Source: Hysterangium stoloniferum (Eukaryota > Basidiomycota > Agaricomycetes > Hysterangiales > Hysterangiaceae). Taken from it: a stretch of DNA of 64,000 nt. This document shows, piece by piece, positions 1-11,040 of the stretch. The notes beneath the pieces were generated by a model. It worked only from the letters and a program-made list of their open reading frames with translations, did no database searches and was not told the DNA's origin. The stretch's first letter is position 1, and each line of letters opens with the position of its first letter. The stretch covers positions 62,001-126,000 of the forward strand of contig WHVD01000108.1 of assembly GCA_015178975.1 (NCBI GenBank). The letters are read 5' to 3'. A program made the position numbers and the translations under genes.

Positions 1-58
1 AACCGGGAGCAAGGCTGTCATAGGCATATCTGCAATTATCGCGGATTTTGATGAGTTT

Positions 59-360
59 TTATAGATCCGCGCAAAGGGATGAAGTGTACGAATCACATGC
101 TGGACACAAGTCTGTCTGCGTGATCATACTGGCCAACCCTTTCTGATCAGTGGTTTCATCGTCGTGGTTGATAAGGGAAGATTCTGTGAATAGTAGGATA
201 GTTAAGTAAAATATTGTGAAAAGTAAAAATAAACCACACGAACCGGGTACCATATACTCCGATCCATCATCACCGGCAGTTTGTGACTTGGGGTGGGTGG
301 TGGAATTAGTCTTGGGACTGATGTGGGGATGGAGCGTCTCATCGTTAGGTCCTGCTCAAA
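59..360 (-). other. Unrecognised 5' edge sequence with a 64-codon frame
   Basis: A 64-codon minus-strand frame at 59-253 has a hydrophobic N-terminus of about 20 residues. It could be a signal or membrane segment, but I cannot connect it to a known protein. Bases 276-358 are a diverged copy of 584-676, so this may be the duplicated end of the coding fragment next to it. The window edge cuts the context. Whether it is expressed is open. Confidence 0.2.
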
Positions 361-676
361 TCAAGTAAAATAAATATACGATGACATTAATTAAATGATG
401 TCGGACAAACCTTGCACAATGCGCTGGGCAAATGATCCCATGAACACCGATCCATCCAGCATGAGAGGGCCATACTCTCTAAGGTTCGACCCCCTTCCCT
501 TTGTCTTCCCACGAGATACGTGGGGTATAGTCCGGATCTTCATAGGAGCCTTTGATGTGACCGTCATCCACATCCACAATATCATGACCGGCAGTTTGTG
601 ACTTGGGGCGGATGGTGGTATTCGCCTTGGGAACGATGTAGGGATGGAACGTCCCAGCATTGCGTCCTGCTCAGAT
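276..676. repeat. Short direct duplication (276-358 and 584-676)
   Basis: Both stretches contain ccggcagtttgtgacttggg, then a similar run through gatgtgggatgga-like sequence to cctgctca. The copies are about 310 bp apart in direct orientation. Point differences and small indels suggest an old duplication of the end of the adjacent minus-strand coding fragment. Confidence 0.55.
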
Positions 677-1326
677 GTATATCAAGGCAATACACGCATT
701 GCCGATCACCGCAGCATGTCTATGGAAATAATTGTCAAGTATCTCACTATTCATCGCTGTATATAACACTGACCGTTGCTTGAGCTCACGATAGATCGTC
801 TCCTTGATGTGTACACGCAGGGCGTGTGGCAGGTGCGCGACGCTGCTGGGTCCGCCTTTGAATGGCTTGCTCATCAACACCGTCGCAAGGCTGCCTTTTG
901 AGAATGGATGCAATTTAACGGGAACGTAAGCGGTAAGTGACAACATCACAGGCAACAAATAATAGCCACCGCCACTCACACATCGTTGGAGCAAACCGAA
1001 TATAAGGAGTGTTTCATATCACTCACTGGAAGCAAACCAAACAACCTTGCAGCCTGCTCCAGGTTCCACTCTATGTTTTCCAATAGCTTGAATCCTGTGA
1101 TGGCAGCCGCGAAGGGACTAAAACCTCGGTTGAAACGCGGGAGCTGGTAGCCAAGCAATATGGACATATCCGTCAGTATATCCAACACCTTGAACTGCGT
1201 ATCCGAGACGCAGTGGTGAAGGATGACTGATAATATTATTTTCGAGGCGCTGTGGACATTGATGCTGCGGCAGTAATATGAGTATGGTGCAATGCGAGAA
1301 AGAAGGGCAGATACACGTACTAACAC
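391..1326 (-). CDS. Hypothetical protein fragments, probably one spliced gene
   Basis: Three minus-strand frames lie end to end: 976-1326 (116 codons), 671-994 (107 codons) and 391-660 (89 codons). The first has a protein-like composition with LLGYQLPRFNRGFSPFAAA and LLENIEWNLEQAARLFGLL. The second contains IYRELKQRSVLYTAMNSEI. They could be exons of one gene running out of the window to the left, but I could not fix the splice sites. There are no X-family motifs here, so it is separate from the repeat that fills most of the window. Product unknown. Chance open frames cannot be excluded for the 391-660 piece. Confidence 0.3.
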
Positions 1327-2100
1327 AGGAACGTTGATAGGAGTATGACGGCCGTCAGAGTGATCCCGCTAATAGTTTTGGTGAAGCCGAGGGGCTTCAT
1401 CGTCGTTGTAGAAGTTATGATTTTTGGATTCGGTGGTGGGGTGGTAAGGAACAAGGCTATACCAATGGGCAATATTAGAGCGCCAAAAATATCAAATCGA
1501 TAGCATTAGGAACCATGCATCCAAACTTGGAAGATCAAGAAATGCTGGGCAGTTTGTATAGATGTTTATTAAGGCGATGAATAGTGATTGTCAAGTGTCC
1601 CGCACAGTCTGACGCGTTTTCTCAAGAAGATAGATCAAGCTATAAATTCGATTTATTATGTATTAAAAAAAGTATGGGTTGGGTCAATGTCAATGCACCA
1701 ACTACACTGGTTCAATCACGCAGAAAGACCAGACGTTTGAGAAACGAAGCATCGATGTGTGATCGGGATCGCCTGTTTTAAGCGGTGGAAGGATGCTTCT
1801 TGATGTCGCTTAATCTGATAGGCAAGTCGCTAATGTTCATGTCGGTCATGAGAGGCCGTGGGCTGTGGTCCGTGACTCGTGTATAGTAGTTGAGCCGATT
1901 TTCGGACGTCTCGGGGATCAAATTCTTTATTTGCCCCTTCTTTTTGAATTGTGGATTTAATAACGGAGACATTGACTATTTGTAGCTTGGCTTCTTAAGT
2001 GGTCACACTGGTCACAATCACACGAAGCTTGGAGCACCCATCAAATGGTGGAGGATCGCCAGGAGGGCTGAAACAGCCGAAATACACGGCTCAAATTGAG
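1327..2100. other. No gene recognised
   Basis: Two short frames (1584-1781 plus, 1778-1972 minus) show no family resemblance. I see no repeat element or RNA structure. The stretch separates the coding fragments on the left from the X-type repeat that starts near 2100. Confidence 0.4.
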
Positions 2101-3160
2101 ACTGTATAATGACGAGAAACATGTATGGGTGTTTATATCTAGGGAGGCCGAGTTAAATTCGTTGACTACCGCTCCGCTTCCTGTTCTCCCAAACAAATAA
2201 CACAAGAATAAAGGTAGCCCGGCCTCCTCTGAGATGCCCTACATCAGCACTATATAGACTCCCTAGATCTATAGTAAGCTTTTATACTGACTAGTAAATA
2301 GGGATCTCGCGAAAGTAGGGTGTCTAGCTGAGTCTAGGCAAGCAAGCTAGCTCTCCTAGATGGCTCTAGACAATATAGACAGCATACTTACTGATCTTAC
2401 CACTTTCCTGACGTAGTAGTATTCGATTGAAATGTTTATCGCTATTAAATCCGAAGTGAGGTCAGAACAGCTAGTGCTCGCAATTTATTCAATACCAGTG
2501 TAGAGAACCTCTCAGCGATCATTACAAGTGATTATCTTCGACTTATTTGTTTCATACAACTCTCAAATGCACATTATGTTCTAAATGATTGTTATTTATA
2601 AATAGTATGTCAGTCTGGCCACTGGTGGTGCCCGCAAGTGTATTCAACGGATGTATGACATCAACGCGTGGAACCTGTAAGGCTCGCTGCGCCAGTGAAA
2701 ATTTTCTGTATGCGTTCGAAATCTATGGCAACTTTGTTGTTAATTTTTCAATGACATAGTATTAGTTTAAGGAATTTGACCAACAGTGCCTGGCACGATG
2801 TGAAGGTCATCGGTTCTAATATCAGTCATCCTGTCAATGTAACACTGGCGTGAAGACGCATGAGCCTGAACGAAACATGCATCGAAATGGAGAGAGGGGA
2901 TGCCCTTTTCAGACCTTCAATAATATCTTATTTAACACAAGTGTTGTTCATTCGGAGGTTAGTCCATGAATGACTAGTGCCCTCAAATGTAGTTAACAGA
3001 TGTATTGTAACAACTGCAATAATGCAAAGTGACTATATGCGCTCTTACATCCGCTCAAATCATATATCTGTGTCAAATACGGAACCACAACTTGGAAAGT
3101 GAGTTGAATACGGGGCAGGGTAATTGAGCCCCTCTTGGGTTGGTTGATGTGTCGGCATTA
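2100..3160 (-). repeat. Y block (3' block of X copy A)
   Basis: This is the region downstream of X exon 6 on the minus strand. It matches the Y blocks at 38330-39000, 41830-42650, 55980-56740 and 60250-61050, for example through tagagaacct, agcgatcattac, gtgtattcaa and agtttaaggaatt. No continuous reading frame survives, yet the block keeps its order in every copy. It may hold decayed exons or a conserved untranslated region. In this copy it carries a 172-bp insertion at 2242-2413. Confidence 0.6.
2242..2413. mobile_element. 172-bp MITE-like insertion
   Basis: Other Y copies read ccctagtggtattcg here, while this copy reads cccta, 172 extra bases, then tagtagtattcg. That gives an empty site and a 2-bp TA duplication. 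The ends are catcag and the inverse of cgtcag. The right end, read inverted (cgtcaggaaagtggta), resembles the terminal repeat of the 1.77-kb element at 3309-5080. It has no coding capacity. I infer a non-autonomous member of the same family. Confidence 0.5.
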
Positions 3161-4226
3161 TCTAAGAGAAGTCAGTAGGAAGTATGTCCAATGGATGGTG
3201 CAAGACCTTTGTCAGGGTAACCGTGTTTGTTGTCCAAACACTCAATATGGGTGTCTAATTAAACCCTACCGACACACGAGTAGACGGTGTCGCGACGACA
3301 CAAAGGAACATCAGTAAAATGGTATTGGGCGCTAAATGGCTTGAGAGCCGTCAGGAACGCTTACTAGTCTAGACCTCCACCAAGAGCGTCCGGGCGCTTC
3401 CAGCACTCTCCAGAAGTGGTAAATGTGCATCCAGGCAGCTCCAGCATATTCCATGAGTAGTGCTTATGTCCCAACTCCTTTTGAACACGTGGAAGCGACA
3501 CATGGGTGCACCTGTAGTACCCACACACCCATATCTAGTCAGGTAGCGCTGCTCGCCTTGTAATTAGATAGTATAGCTGTTGTCTCCCTCTCCCAGAAAT
3601 AATACCGTTTTATAATTCTGTCTTGGATAAAAAAATTTATTTTCCCTCACATATTCCTATGTACTCACAAAGCTATTAGCAGACATGACAGCTGCTCCCA
3701 CAACATGTCCACAAACACCTGTACATACTTTCGGCACACTCCAGCACTTGGAGCTTAACTGCAAACACATTCAAACTCCGATTGAAAAATTTTTTTTGTA
3801 CTTTTCTCTCGATTCACCCATCCTTACATTTTATTTTGTCATTGTTTTTGCTACTTTCTTCTGATCACCAAATGAATCAAGCTAGTGTTAGCCCAAGTAT
3901 GTTCAATTTTCTTTGCCTTTCTTTATATTTACATAATGCCATTCACAGGTTTGTCACCATCTCCACCACCACCTCTTCTCCTTGTTCTGCCCCCATCTCT
4001 GCCTCTGCCCCGGTTTCTGCCTCCATCTCCATCTGCAACTTGTGGAGTTGACTGTGTCGAACACAGATGGGTTCAGCAGCAGTGATTCTGCACTACACAC
4101 CGAGCTGCAAGGAGGGGAAGATCCGTCTATGATAGATCCATCCATGAATAATGTGAGTGTTCTGAGTAATGGCATTGCAATATCTTCGTTATTCACCTTA
4201 CTTCATAGTATTCAAGTCTTGCCAGC

Positions 4227-4460
4227 ATGAGGGACATCCGTGCCATAACAGAGGCGAGGGAGGTGTTCGCAAAAATTTGCTCGCAGCGAGACAAGCTTCA
4301 AGAGTGTGTCAATTTTCTGCAAGAGTGCAGCACAGAGATGGAGTACAATTTGAGTATTGTATGGAAGCAAGCCCAGGAGGCCGACAGCTCCCACTGGTTA
4401 GCTGAGAATATCAGTCAGTACTTCATAGAGGCGACTGCAGCCCTTTATGAAGAAAACTGA
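4227..4460 (+). CDS. Hypothetical coiled-coil protein inside the TIR element
   Basis: A 77-residue frame starts MRDIRAITEAREVFAKIC and is rich in E, Q, A and L with heptad-like spacing, suggesting a coiled coil. A second short acidic frame (about 4528-4659) follows. Upstream, an open frame ending near 4230 encodes Ser/Asp-rich sequence and may be an earlier exon, although I could not find a junction that keeps the phase. The frame lies wholly within the TIR element, so it is either passenger sequence or a remnant of the element's own protein. Confidence 0.3.
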   Translation: MRDIRAITEAREVFAKICSQRDKLQECVNFLQECSTEMEYNLSIVWKQAQEADSSHWLAENISQYFIEATAALYEEN

Positions 4461-4850
4461 CAACTTACCCAGGCACTCAAGCACGCCTACACTATTTTCG
4501 TAGAACAGATCGGTTGATGTTTATAACAATGGGAATGCAGCCACAGGATAATGGTGACCAATCTGATTTAGAGCATTGGGAATCATCCACCAGTGACATG
4601 GACTTGGGCGATGACAGTGAAAATGACAGTGTAATTCCAGCCGATGACTTGGATGCTTAGTATGTCTGTGTCTAGGTTTCAAATCGGTGAAATTGGACTA
4701 GTGATAGTTCATTACTGCCGGCAGCATCTAGAATTACTTAAAATCAACCTTTTTAAAAAGTTAAATAATATTAGTTTTCAAAGCCATTTGACTGGGACAG
4801 CGGGGCAATTAAAAGAAAAATTTATTAATATATAAACAATATACAAGACC

Positions 4851-4929
4851 TGTGGATGATGCTGGAAGTCTGTGGACAACACTGGAAGTCTGTGGATGAC
4901 ATGGGAGGATGTGGATGACACAGGAGGCA
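4851..4929. repeat. 20-bp minisatellite, four units
   Basis: Four direct units of about 20 bp begin tgtggatgatgctggaagtc. The third unit is 19 bp. They lie close to the right end of the TIR element, as subterminal repeats often do in DNA transposons. Confidence 0.7.
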
Positions 4930-7189
4930 GTATGATCTAGCGTCATCTGGGACATCCAAAGGCATTCCGACGTAATCCCAGACACTCCACGATGCTGCCA
5001 GAATGGGCGACCTCCTCCCACGCCTCCAGCGCTCATGGAGCGTCCAAGACCATCCAGGTGCCAATACCACGTTACTGATGAAGGAACGCACGGTGTAATC
5101 CAAACGCTCAAGGTGGGAACTGATGGATTTGTCATTGGTCGAGCCGCGCATTATGTCACACTGTGGAAGAAGAGAAACAAGAATGGGGATGGTATCGAGG
5201 TTGCGCACTGTGGTACACGCGGATTCGGGCTCGGAAGATCCAGCTATCAACTTCAGAGTCAGCGCGATTATGCCCTCACCAGAATCGAGGAGATCCGAAT
5301 TTGGAATCTTGTGCGTCAGAATCAGGCTGGTAGGAAAGTTTCATAGGCGAATGTCAGACGGTGCTAGAAGGGAAAATATTGCGAACGTACCTTACGATGG
5401 GCCCAATCAACGAAGAAACGACATTCAGCTGGTTTATGTGATCTGTGAGAAGCGTTCTGTCATCAAAGAAGGTTTTCAAGCAGTCAATACTCCAAAATAG
5501 GGAATTTGATGTCCTCAAATCAATATGACGTGACAATGATGCTATATTCATATTTGTGTCGTCCACTAAAACCGTCAATACAGCTCCAGCAATATCCCGA
5601 AACCATGCCTCTTGGTGGATGCAACACACGAAAAGCCGTATAGGCTCTTCATACAAGTAAACTCGTCTTGGGTGACATTGTCTGTTATGGTTTTGGTGGG
5701 CTGCATGAAATCATGTGATGTCGCGACGCACGGTTGTACCCAGAATTCAGCCCAACCTTTGATCGCCGTGAGTTCCCCTACAGATAGTTGACGCACGTGG
5801 CAGATCGCTTCCACGATATGCACAAGGCGGAAAACGGGGAAGGGATGATCAAATGCTGTTGAATAACGGGCGATGTGTACGATAAATGTTGATGCAACCT
5901 CATCAAAGTTAGTGTGCAGCGGTGACTTGACTAAAGCGTTGTAAAGTGATGAGGTAATCGCAGGTGATGCGTCTCTATCTGAGTAATAGACACCGGGACA
6001 CCAGAAGAAGGCCGAAGCCAAAGATGCCATAAGCTGAGTAGTGTGACCTTTCCCACTCCGCGGGACATACACCGTGAAACTGTTTAAAACCGTCGCCGCT
6101 CTTCTCCGAATGTGAAATGGATATGTGGGTCTGCGAAAACGTCGGTATTTCGAGTGTATTCAATATTGACACTGAGTTATCCCTACCTCAATAAATCCAC
6201 ACTCTCTTGAACTAGTTTTCCCCGTCGTCGAGGCGTGAGATACTGGTGTAGAAACTTACTAATGGCCCCGTCGTCTTGATACAATCGACTCGTAATTTGC
6301 TGGTATACTGTCAGCTTCGCGATCAGCGAAGCTGTCTTGGCAATGTGAAGTACTTTCATCCCAACCCTTTCCAAACCGACTCCACAGTAATACCCTGGGC
6401 CAATTTCAATCCTCGAAGATGTCCCGACATACTGTGAGACCGTTCCCCAGTCCTCGACATGACTGTGATTTGGGCTGAGGTTGGTTGTCGTGTGGTGGGA
6501 TATCCAAGAGATGTTAATAACACTCCATGGTAGGTCGTTTCTCCTTGCCACTGAAATGGGCAGGACATGACACAAATCACATGGAAATCGCATCATACTT
6601 TACTCACCAACTCCTCAACCCAAACCTCTATATGGTTTGCAGACAGATGCATGTGCTGCTCGTCCTCGGGTGGCCGATAACATAAATCATGTCCGGGTTC
6701 GCTACAGCCCCATCGTTCCTTGAGCCTCAACCGAAATATTTTCCTCATCACCACCTCAATCATCTGGTCCTGCTGCGTTGAACTCAATACACCTGGGGAA
6801 GGTGAGGGTGGTACTTCCTCAACGCCCTCCGGGTACGATTCAGCCGTTGCCAAACCGTGATTCCTCAGCGTCATCTCGTTGAAAGTAGATATTGGCGGGT
6901 AGAAGTCGTAGTTAGACTCGAAGGGGTGTCGCGCTTTTATGGCGCAGTCAGTCGGAGAGTTAATTCCACCAAGGCACCCCCTTATGGCGGTGCTTACCTA
7001 GGTTTCGCAGCAGTTCATCCCTGCCTTCGTAGTATCCTCACCTTCCTTGAACCACAGAGGCCTCAGTGTTATAACTTACCTCACTACTTTCTTCCGCCTC
7101 CCGCTGAAGTCTCACAGCATCTAATAGTAGTTTGGTCGATCGTCACCCCATAGATTAGGATTTCGGGTGTTTTTGAGCATCACAGTTGA

Positions 7190-8050
7190 AAGAAATGCTT
7201 TTCTGACATTCAAGAAGTGACATTGCCATGAATAATTTAAATGCTGTCAAGAGCGATGTTTCCTGCTGCCGCCTTCAAGTTGGCGCTCTGAACCTTGAGC
7301 CTGATCAGGCAAGATTGCGCGCTGCCTGTTTAATTTGTCCAAACTTTCAACGAGGAGAAACCCAGGTCACTTCATAATCGAGTCGAGTTTATTATAGCAA
7401 TGTGGTTTCCCCATTCGCCCTTGCCATATCAAGCGGTTTGAACTTTGTGAAACGTGTGGGGAAGACAAAGAGGAATACCAGAGCTCTCAAGGTAGACTTC
7501 ATTGTGTTGAAATCAAGTCTCGAAGCTCATAAGAATCATAAGGAAAGACAAATATAATTTCCGTTTGACCTGTGTCTCGTAGGAGGCAAACGGATAGTGT
7601 AATTATGAGAAACCTATTCTACCTATGTGTGCCCTGAAAACACTAGCTGTGTGGCAACAAAGGATTATGCTACAATCAAACAAAATGGGGCGGTACATTG
7701 CTGGTGTAGAACCTTGTGCATGCTCGTACAGCCCTATACTCTAATACATTGAGCTATGTCAGTGTCGAACATAAACGTCCTTGGTTGTGTTGGGCACATC
7801 CCGGTTTGTATTAACTGAACACTTTCTGTCAGATAGGTTTATAATAGTCCGTCTCTCTGATTGCAATGTTTCCCCCCAGGCTCACACTATTAATGCATGG
7901 AGAATGCTCTCCGAAGTGGCCATGACAAGGTATGTAGAACAATGGTTGTGACCCACCCGTAGCTTGACCTATTCCCGGCAGAGCTCTTCCGGTATTTCAA
8001 GATCCACCGTGCGGGGCTATGGGTGTCCGTGCCCCTTGTCTGCCATCTTA
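7190..8050 (-). pseudogene. Z block upstream of X copy A, decayed
   Basis: This matches the Z blocks at 18800-19319, 58869-59320 and 63433-63995. It includes the antisense of the Z coding region (caacgaggagaaacccaggtc, then the segment coding for the run of aliphatic and Lys residues) and the upstream flank of X exon 1. About 230 bp (about 7540-7770) has no counterpart in the other Z copies and probably represents an insertion. No long frame remains. Z always precedes X exon 1 by roughly 350-550 bp, which suggests a neighbouring gene or 5' exons of the same transcription unit. Confidence 0.5.
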
Positions 8051-8520
8051 CCACTCCCTTCATTACTAATCACTTCACTATCCTTTAAACTCCAAAAGAT
8101 CTCTGAAACAACCTCTCTTCATTCCCACACGATAGTCATTCATCGCAGTTCTGAGTTTGTTGCCGGAATCCATCCTTTATTTTCTCATTTTTGATGATTT
8201 GTCAGTCTGGACATCAATGAGCCACTCTGAGTCCATACAAAATTCTAAGCTGATCATTGGCTATCGGTATAACAACTTGGGAGGAAGCTATAATGCTGCC
8301 AAGGTAATGCATCCTAATGATGACTCTGGAGATAATCTTCAGTGCAGCAGGATAACATCAAGCCTTTTTGCTCCCAATGTCTTTGGAATAACTAATAAGC
8401 AATCCTTATCACCAATGCACCCCACACCCGCAGTGAGCACAAGAACATGACTTTATGCATTCTCACCCCGAATAGAATAATAGTTTCCAGTGAGATGCAT
8501 ACATCTAGTCATACAATATA
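8051..8520. other. No gene recognised
   Basis: Two overlapping plus-strand frames (7964-8194 and 8157-8450) are Ser/Thr/His-rich and match nothing I know. Their lack of counterparts in other repeat copies leaves them unsupported. The stretch joins a Z block on the left to an X3 remnant on the right. Confidence 0.35.
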
Positions 8521-9259
8521 TTTAATGATAAGTTACAAATGACGAGTCCTACAATTTCAAAGGTATCATCCACTCAGTGTTCGTCACGGACTCAGCACAG
8601 GTCTGTAATAAGGATAAGAAGTGATGTATGCGCTCTGAAATTCCCTCAAGCTACGCACGTTTATACAATGGTTAATTGTCCTACAAAGCCGACTATGAGA
8701 TCCTCCTCTTCATTTGTTCCAAGTATGGCGGCGATATCTCATCAGAAATTCTGTTCCATCATGGAGAAGGAGGTCCATCAGATCAAACCGTGTGTTTCCA
8801 ACTCTGATATGGGGTTAGGAGATTCCATTCATACATCAGTGAAAGGTGGGGCACCATAAAAAGGAAGGGAGGGCCGGGGGAAACTACATATTCAAGACAC
8901 TCAACGATGAACTGGTTGTTGATGTGCTGTGCATTGTGTCTTGATGTCGTGATGTGTAAGGGAAAAAAAAAGACTTGCGATGGCATTGAGATCGTGAGCT
9001 GCGGTGCATGGGAATTTCGGGCCAGAAGGTCAAGATATTAGCTTCGGCGCAATCCTAATTAGTCTTTTCCCAACCGACAACTGCGGCCAATATGGACTCA
9101 TTTGAGTGAGAATTAGAGAGGTGAGATAATTTAATGTGCGAATGTAGAGCAATGGTGGATGAGAAAAAATACAGAATATAGTGTAAAAAGGACTCCGTGT
9201 GCCAAGAAAAATCATTCCCCTGGTTAATCAATGGCGTATTGTCATTGAAGAAGGTACGT
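8520..9259 (-). pseudogene. X3 remnant (diverged X exons 4-6)
   Basis: On the minus strand, a segment near 9190-9276 reads TFFNDNTPLINQGNDF, matching X exon 4 (TFFNDSTLLTDHINQ). The frame at 8783-8986 carries SRHNAQHINNQF and FLFMVPHLSLM-like sequence matching the end of X exon 5. The stretch 8520-8660 matches X3/X2 exon 6 sequence also seen at 59395-59510 and 32275-32400. Frames are broken throughout. This is a diverged, inactive copy of the same superfamily. Confidence 0.5.
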
Positions 9260-9501
9260 TGTAATCCCGTCGTCAAATGGGATCACTGGGTCCGGGTCAC
9301 ACGGGTTGATAGGACCATGGTGTATTGCTCGATGAACTAGCGGGCAGTATACATGGCAGGCAGCGTACAGTAAGTCTAAAGAGATGGAAAACTACCTAGA
9401 CTATATATATGTGCTACGAACAAAAAGGACAGAACAATAAGGACGGAACAATAAGAATGGAACAAAAGGAAAATGCGTAAGACTGGGGCACCAGGCTTAC
9501 A
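9260..9501. mobile_element. Candidate 242-bp solo LTR
   Basis: The segment starts TGTAATCC and ends GGCTTACA. It is flanked by tacgt and tacgc, a near-perfect 5-bp duplication. Removing it joins gaagg to caaggcg, as in the paralog at 32918-32930. A TATA-like run (ctatatatatgtg) lies inside. I saw no partner LTR or internal region in this window. Confidence 0.45.
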
Positions 9502-10260
9502 TACGCAAGGCGAAAAAATTCAGTAAATATTTTGTTGGAAAATTATTATGAACCCTGAAGGCTGGAGTATTGATGTCCCTGTCCTCTATAACGATCTTAG
9601 AACCAACTCCAGAAACATCCTCGAAACTACCAATTTCTTTGGATGCGACATATGAACAGCCCTATCTGGTGCTGAAGTGCATAGACAAGAAACGTTGTTC
9701 TTCATTTTTTTCAGTAAGTGGTGCATTTGGGGCTAATTGAGGCTTGTGACAGGACAACTCACGGTTGTAACCATTCTGGAAACCCACCTCAAATGACAAT
9801 GAGTTCGTTCACAGACAGGTCAGGCACGTAGCATGTACTGCCTACGATGAATGGAAAGGGGACAATAAATCCAGTGTCTTATACTTCAAAAGGATTAAAG
9901 CACGATATATGTCGGGGTTTAAGGCAAACGTAGATGCAACCTCATACCACTGATTATGGACTCATAGAGTAATGATGTACTTGCAGCTGACGGTTGACAC
10001 AGTATATGAAATCATCACGAGTATAAGTTTGACAGAACGACCTGTAATTCTTGACCTCATTTGGTCAATATTCTGCCACAGGTCAAACAAAATCTTCTAG
10101 CCTCGTTCAGGCATTTGACCCGGGTATGTGGGTCTACCGCTGATCGCGAATATATCTCGTAAGTATCACATCATCGAGTAGAAGCTGCAGGGCTCGCGGC
10201 GATGGGGAAAATGACTGTATGCGCTCGTAATTAACCTAAAATAAAATATGGTAACAACTA
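9502..10260 (-). pseudogene. Diverged X exon 2-4 and Y remnants
   Basis: The antisense of the exon 3 end is recognisable around 9760-9850 (cacggttgtaacca, then caggcacgtagc) and exon 3 upstream sequence to about 10000. A Y-like fragment with gactgtatgcgctcgtaatt follows at 10180-10250. Divergence is much higher than between copies A, I and O. No frame is open. Confidence 0.4.
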
Positions 10261-11040
10261 TGATAAGTTTTCCAATCCGGCTATAAAGCACGTCAAACCC
10301 AGGGGAAGGGCAGTTCCTGTTGGGTGCATTACTCTATAGACATGTCTATAAGTTGTGGAAAGTATACAATATATACGAGTAGATGAAGTTACGTTGATAT
10401 TATTAAGCTACTGTAAAGTACGGTTTAGCCTAGTGCGAACTATACTACTAGTGCGAACTATACTATAAACTACGAATGTGTTAGATGTCAAGCATCATCG
10501 GTGTTCTTTGGATATCATTTTACCATAGTCTTTTTGTTTGCCATTTTCATTGTTTACACCGTTTCCATTGTACTCCACGCTTTATAATTTTATTGTCATA
10601 TGAAGAAAATTTCCCTACACCATTGCAAGGGAGCCCGGCTCTGATCATGGTCAACGCAACGTCGTTGCTGACAATTTGTGTCATGTATTTCGTTCACAAG
10701 ATGAGGTGATGGAGCGACGCACTGTTATAACAAGAATTCGAAGTAGTCTCAGATTTCGTCTATAGACAGCTGACGCACGTGGCAGATTGTTTCCACGATA
10801 TACGCAAAGCCCGCCAATGAGTGAAATATCTTGACTATCAAAGGATGATAAATTTCGGGCGACTTGTATGATAAAGGCTGTCAACATCATCAAGGTTCGT
10901 GTAATTGGTGGTTTGTTGACCGGATTATAAAGTGATGACGTCATTTCAGTTGAGGGATTACCTCTAACTGACCAATCGATGCCAGGACACCGTATCACGG
11001 TAGAACCCAAAGGAAGGAACAGGCGACGACAACTAACATT
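10261..11040 (-). pseudogene. X2 exon 3-4 remnant joined to W sequence
   Basis: The minus-strand frame 10681-11043 encodes TSSLYNPVNKPP and AFIIQVARNLSSFDSQDISLIGG. This parallels X exon 3 (TSSLYNVLVKSPL, TFIIHIAR) and the X2 copies at 20670-20880, 40600-40850 and 59621-59899. Near 11008 it passes into W-type sequence (aaggaaggaacaggcgacga), a join not seen elsewhere and probably a recombination breakpoint. The stretch 10261-10650 has only a short hydrophobic frame (10485-10709, plus) and no recognised gene. Confidence 0.45.

Larger units (their letters stand above)
3309..5080. mobile_element. 1.77-kb DNA transposon with terminal inverted repeats in X exon 5
   Basis: The element starts catcagtaaaatggtattgg and ends with the inverted match ccaataccacgttactgatg. 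Its flanks rejoin X exon 5. They show aaggaa on both sides, but intact paralogs read aaaggaaggaacg, so the true duplication is most simply 2 bp (AA on the plus strand). Inside are a 78-residue frame (4227-4460, plus) that looks coiled-coil and a short acidic Ser/Asp-rich frame from about 4528. I found no DDE transposase or helicase motif. It is therefore probably non-autonomous or carries a passenger gene. The superfamily is not assignable by eye. Confidence 0.7.
3162..6892 (-). pseudogene. X-family gene, copy A (six exons, interrupted)
   Basis: Minus-strand copy of the six-exon X gene. Exon 1 is 6608-6874, intron 1 is 57 bp, exon 2 is 6187-6550, intron 2 is 56 bp, exon 3 is 5732-6130, intron 3 is 50 bp, exon 4 is 5391-5681, intron 4 is 64 bp. 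Exon 5 runs from 5326 to 3270 and is split by a transposon at 3309-5080. A 63-bp intron 5 and a short exon 6 (3162-3206) follow. Exons 3-5 are open, and the exon 4 length (291 bp) equals that of the intact copy. Defects: the usual start ATG is ATA at 6890-6892 (the next Met is at 6874), exon 2 has a 1-nt frameshift near its start, exon 6 ends early, and exon 5 is disrupted. Exon 1 encodes the family motif CSEPGHDLCYR. Function unknown. Confidence 0.7.

Noticed and set aside
3303..5086. A 6-bp target duplication AAGGAA for the TIR element
   Set aside because: Uninterrupted paralogs have aaggaagga at this place, so most of the apparent repeat pre-existed; 2 bp explains the data better.
5035..5500. 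Plus-strand frames of 100-125 codons
   Set aside because: They mirror X exons 4-5 on the minus strand, where splice sites and paralogs support coding. The same shadow frames recur opposite copies O and Q.
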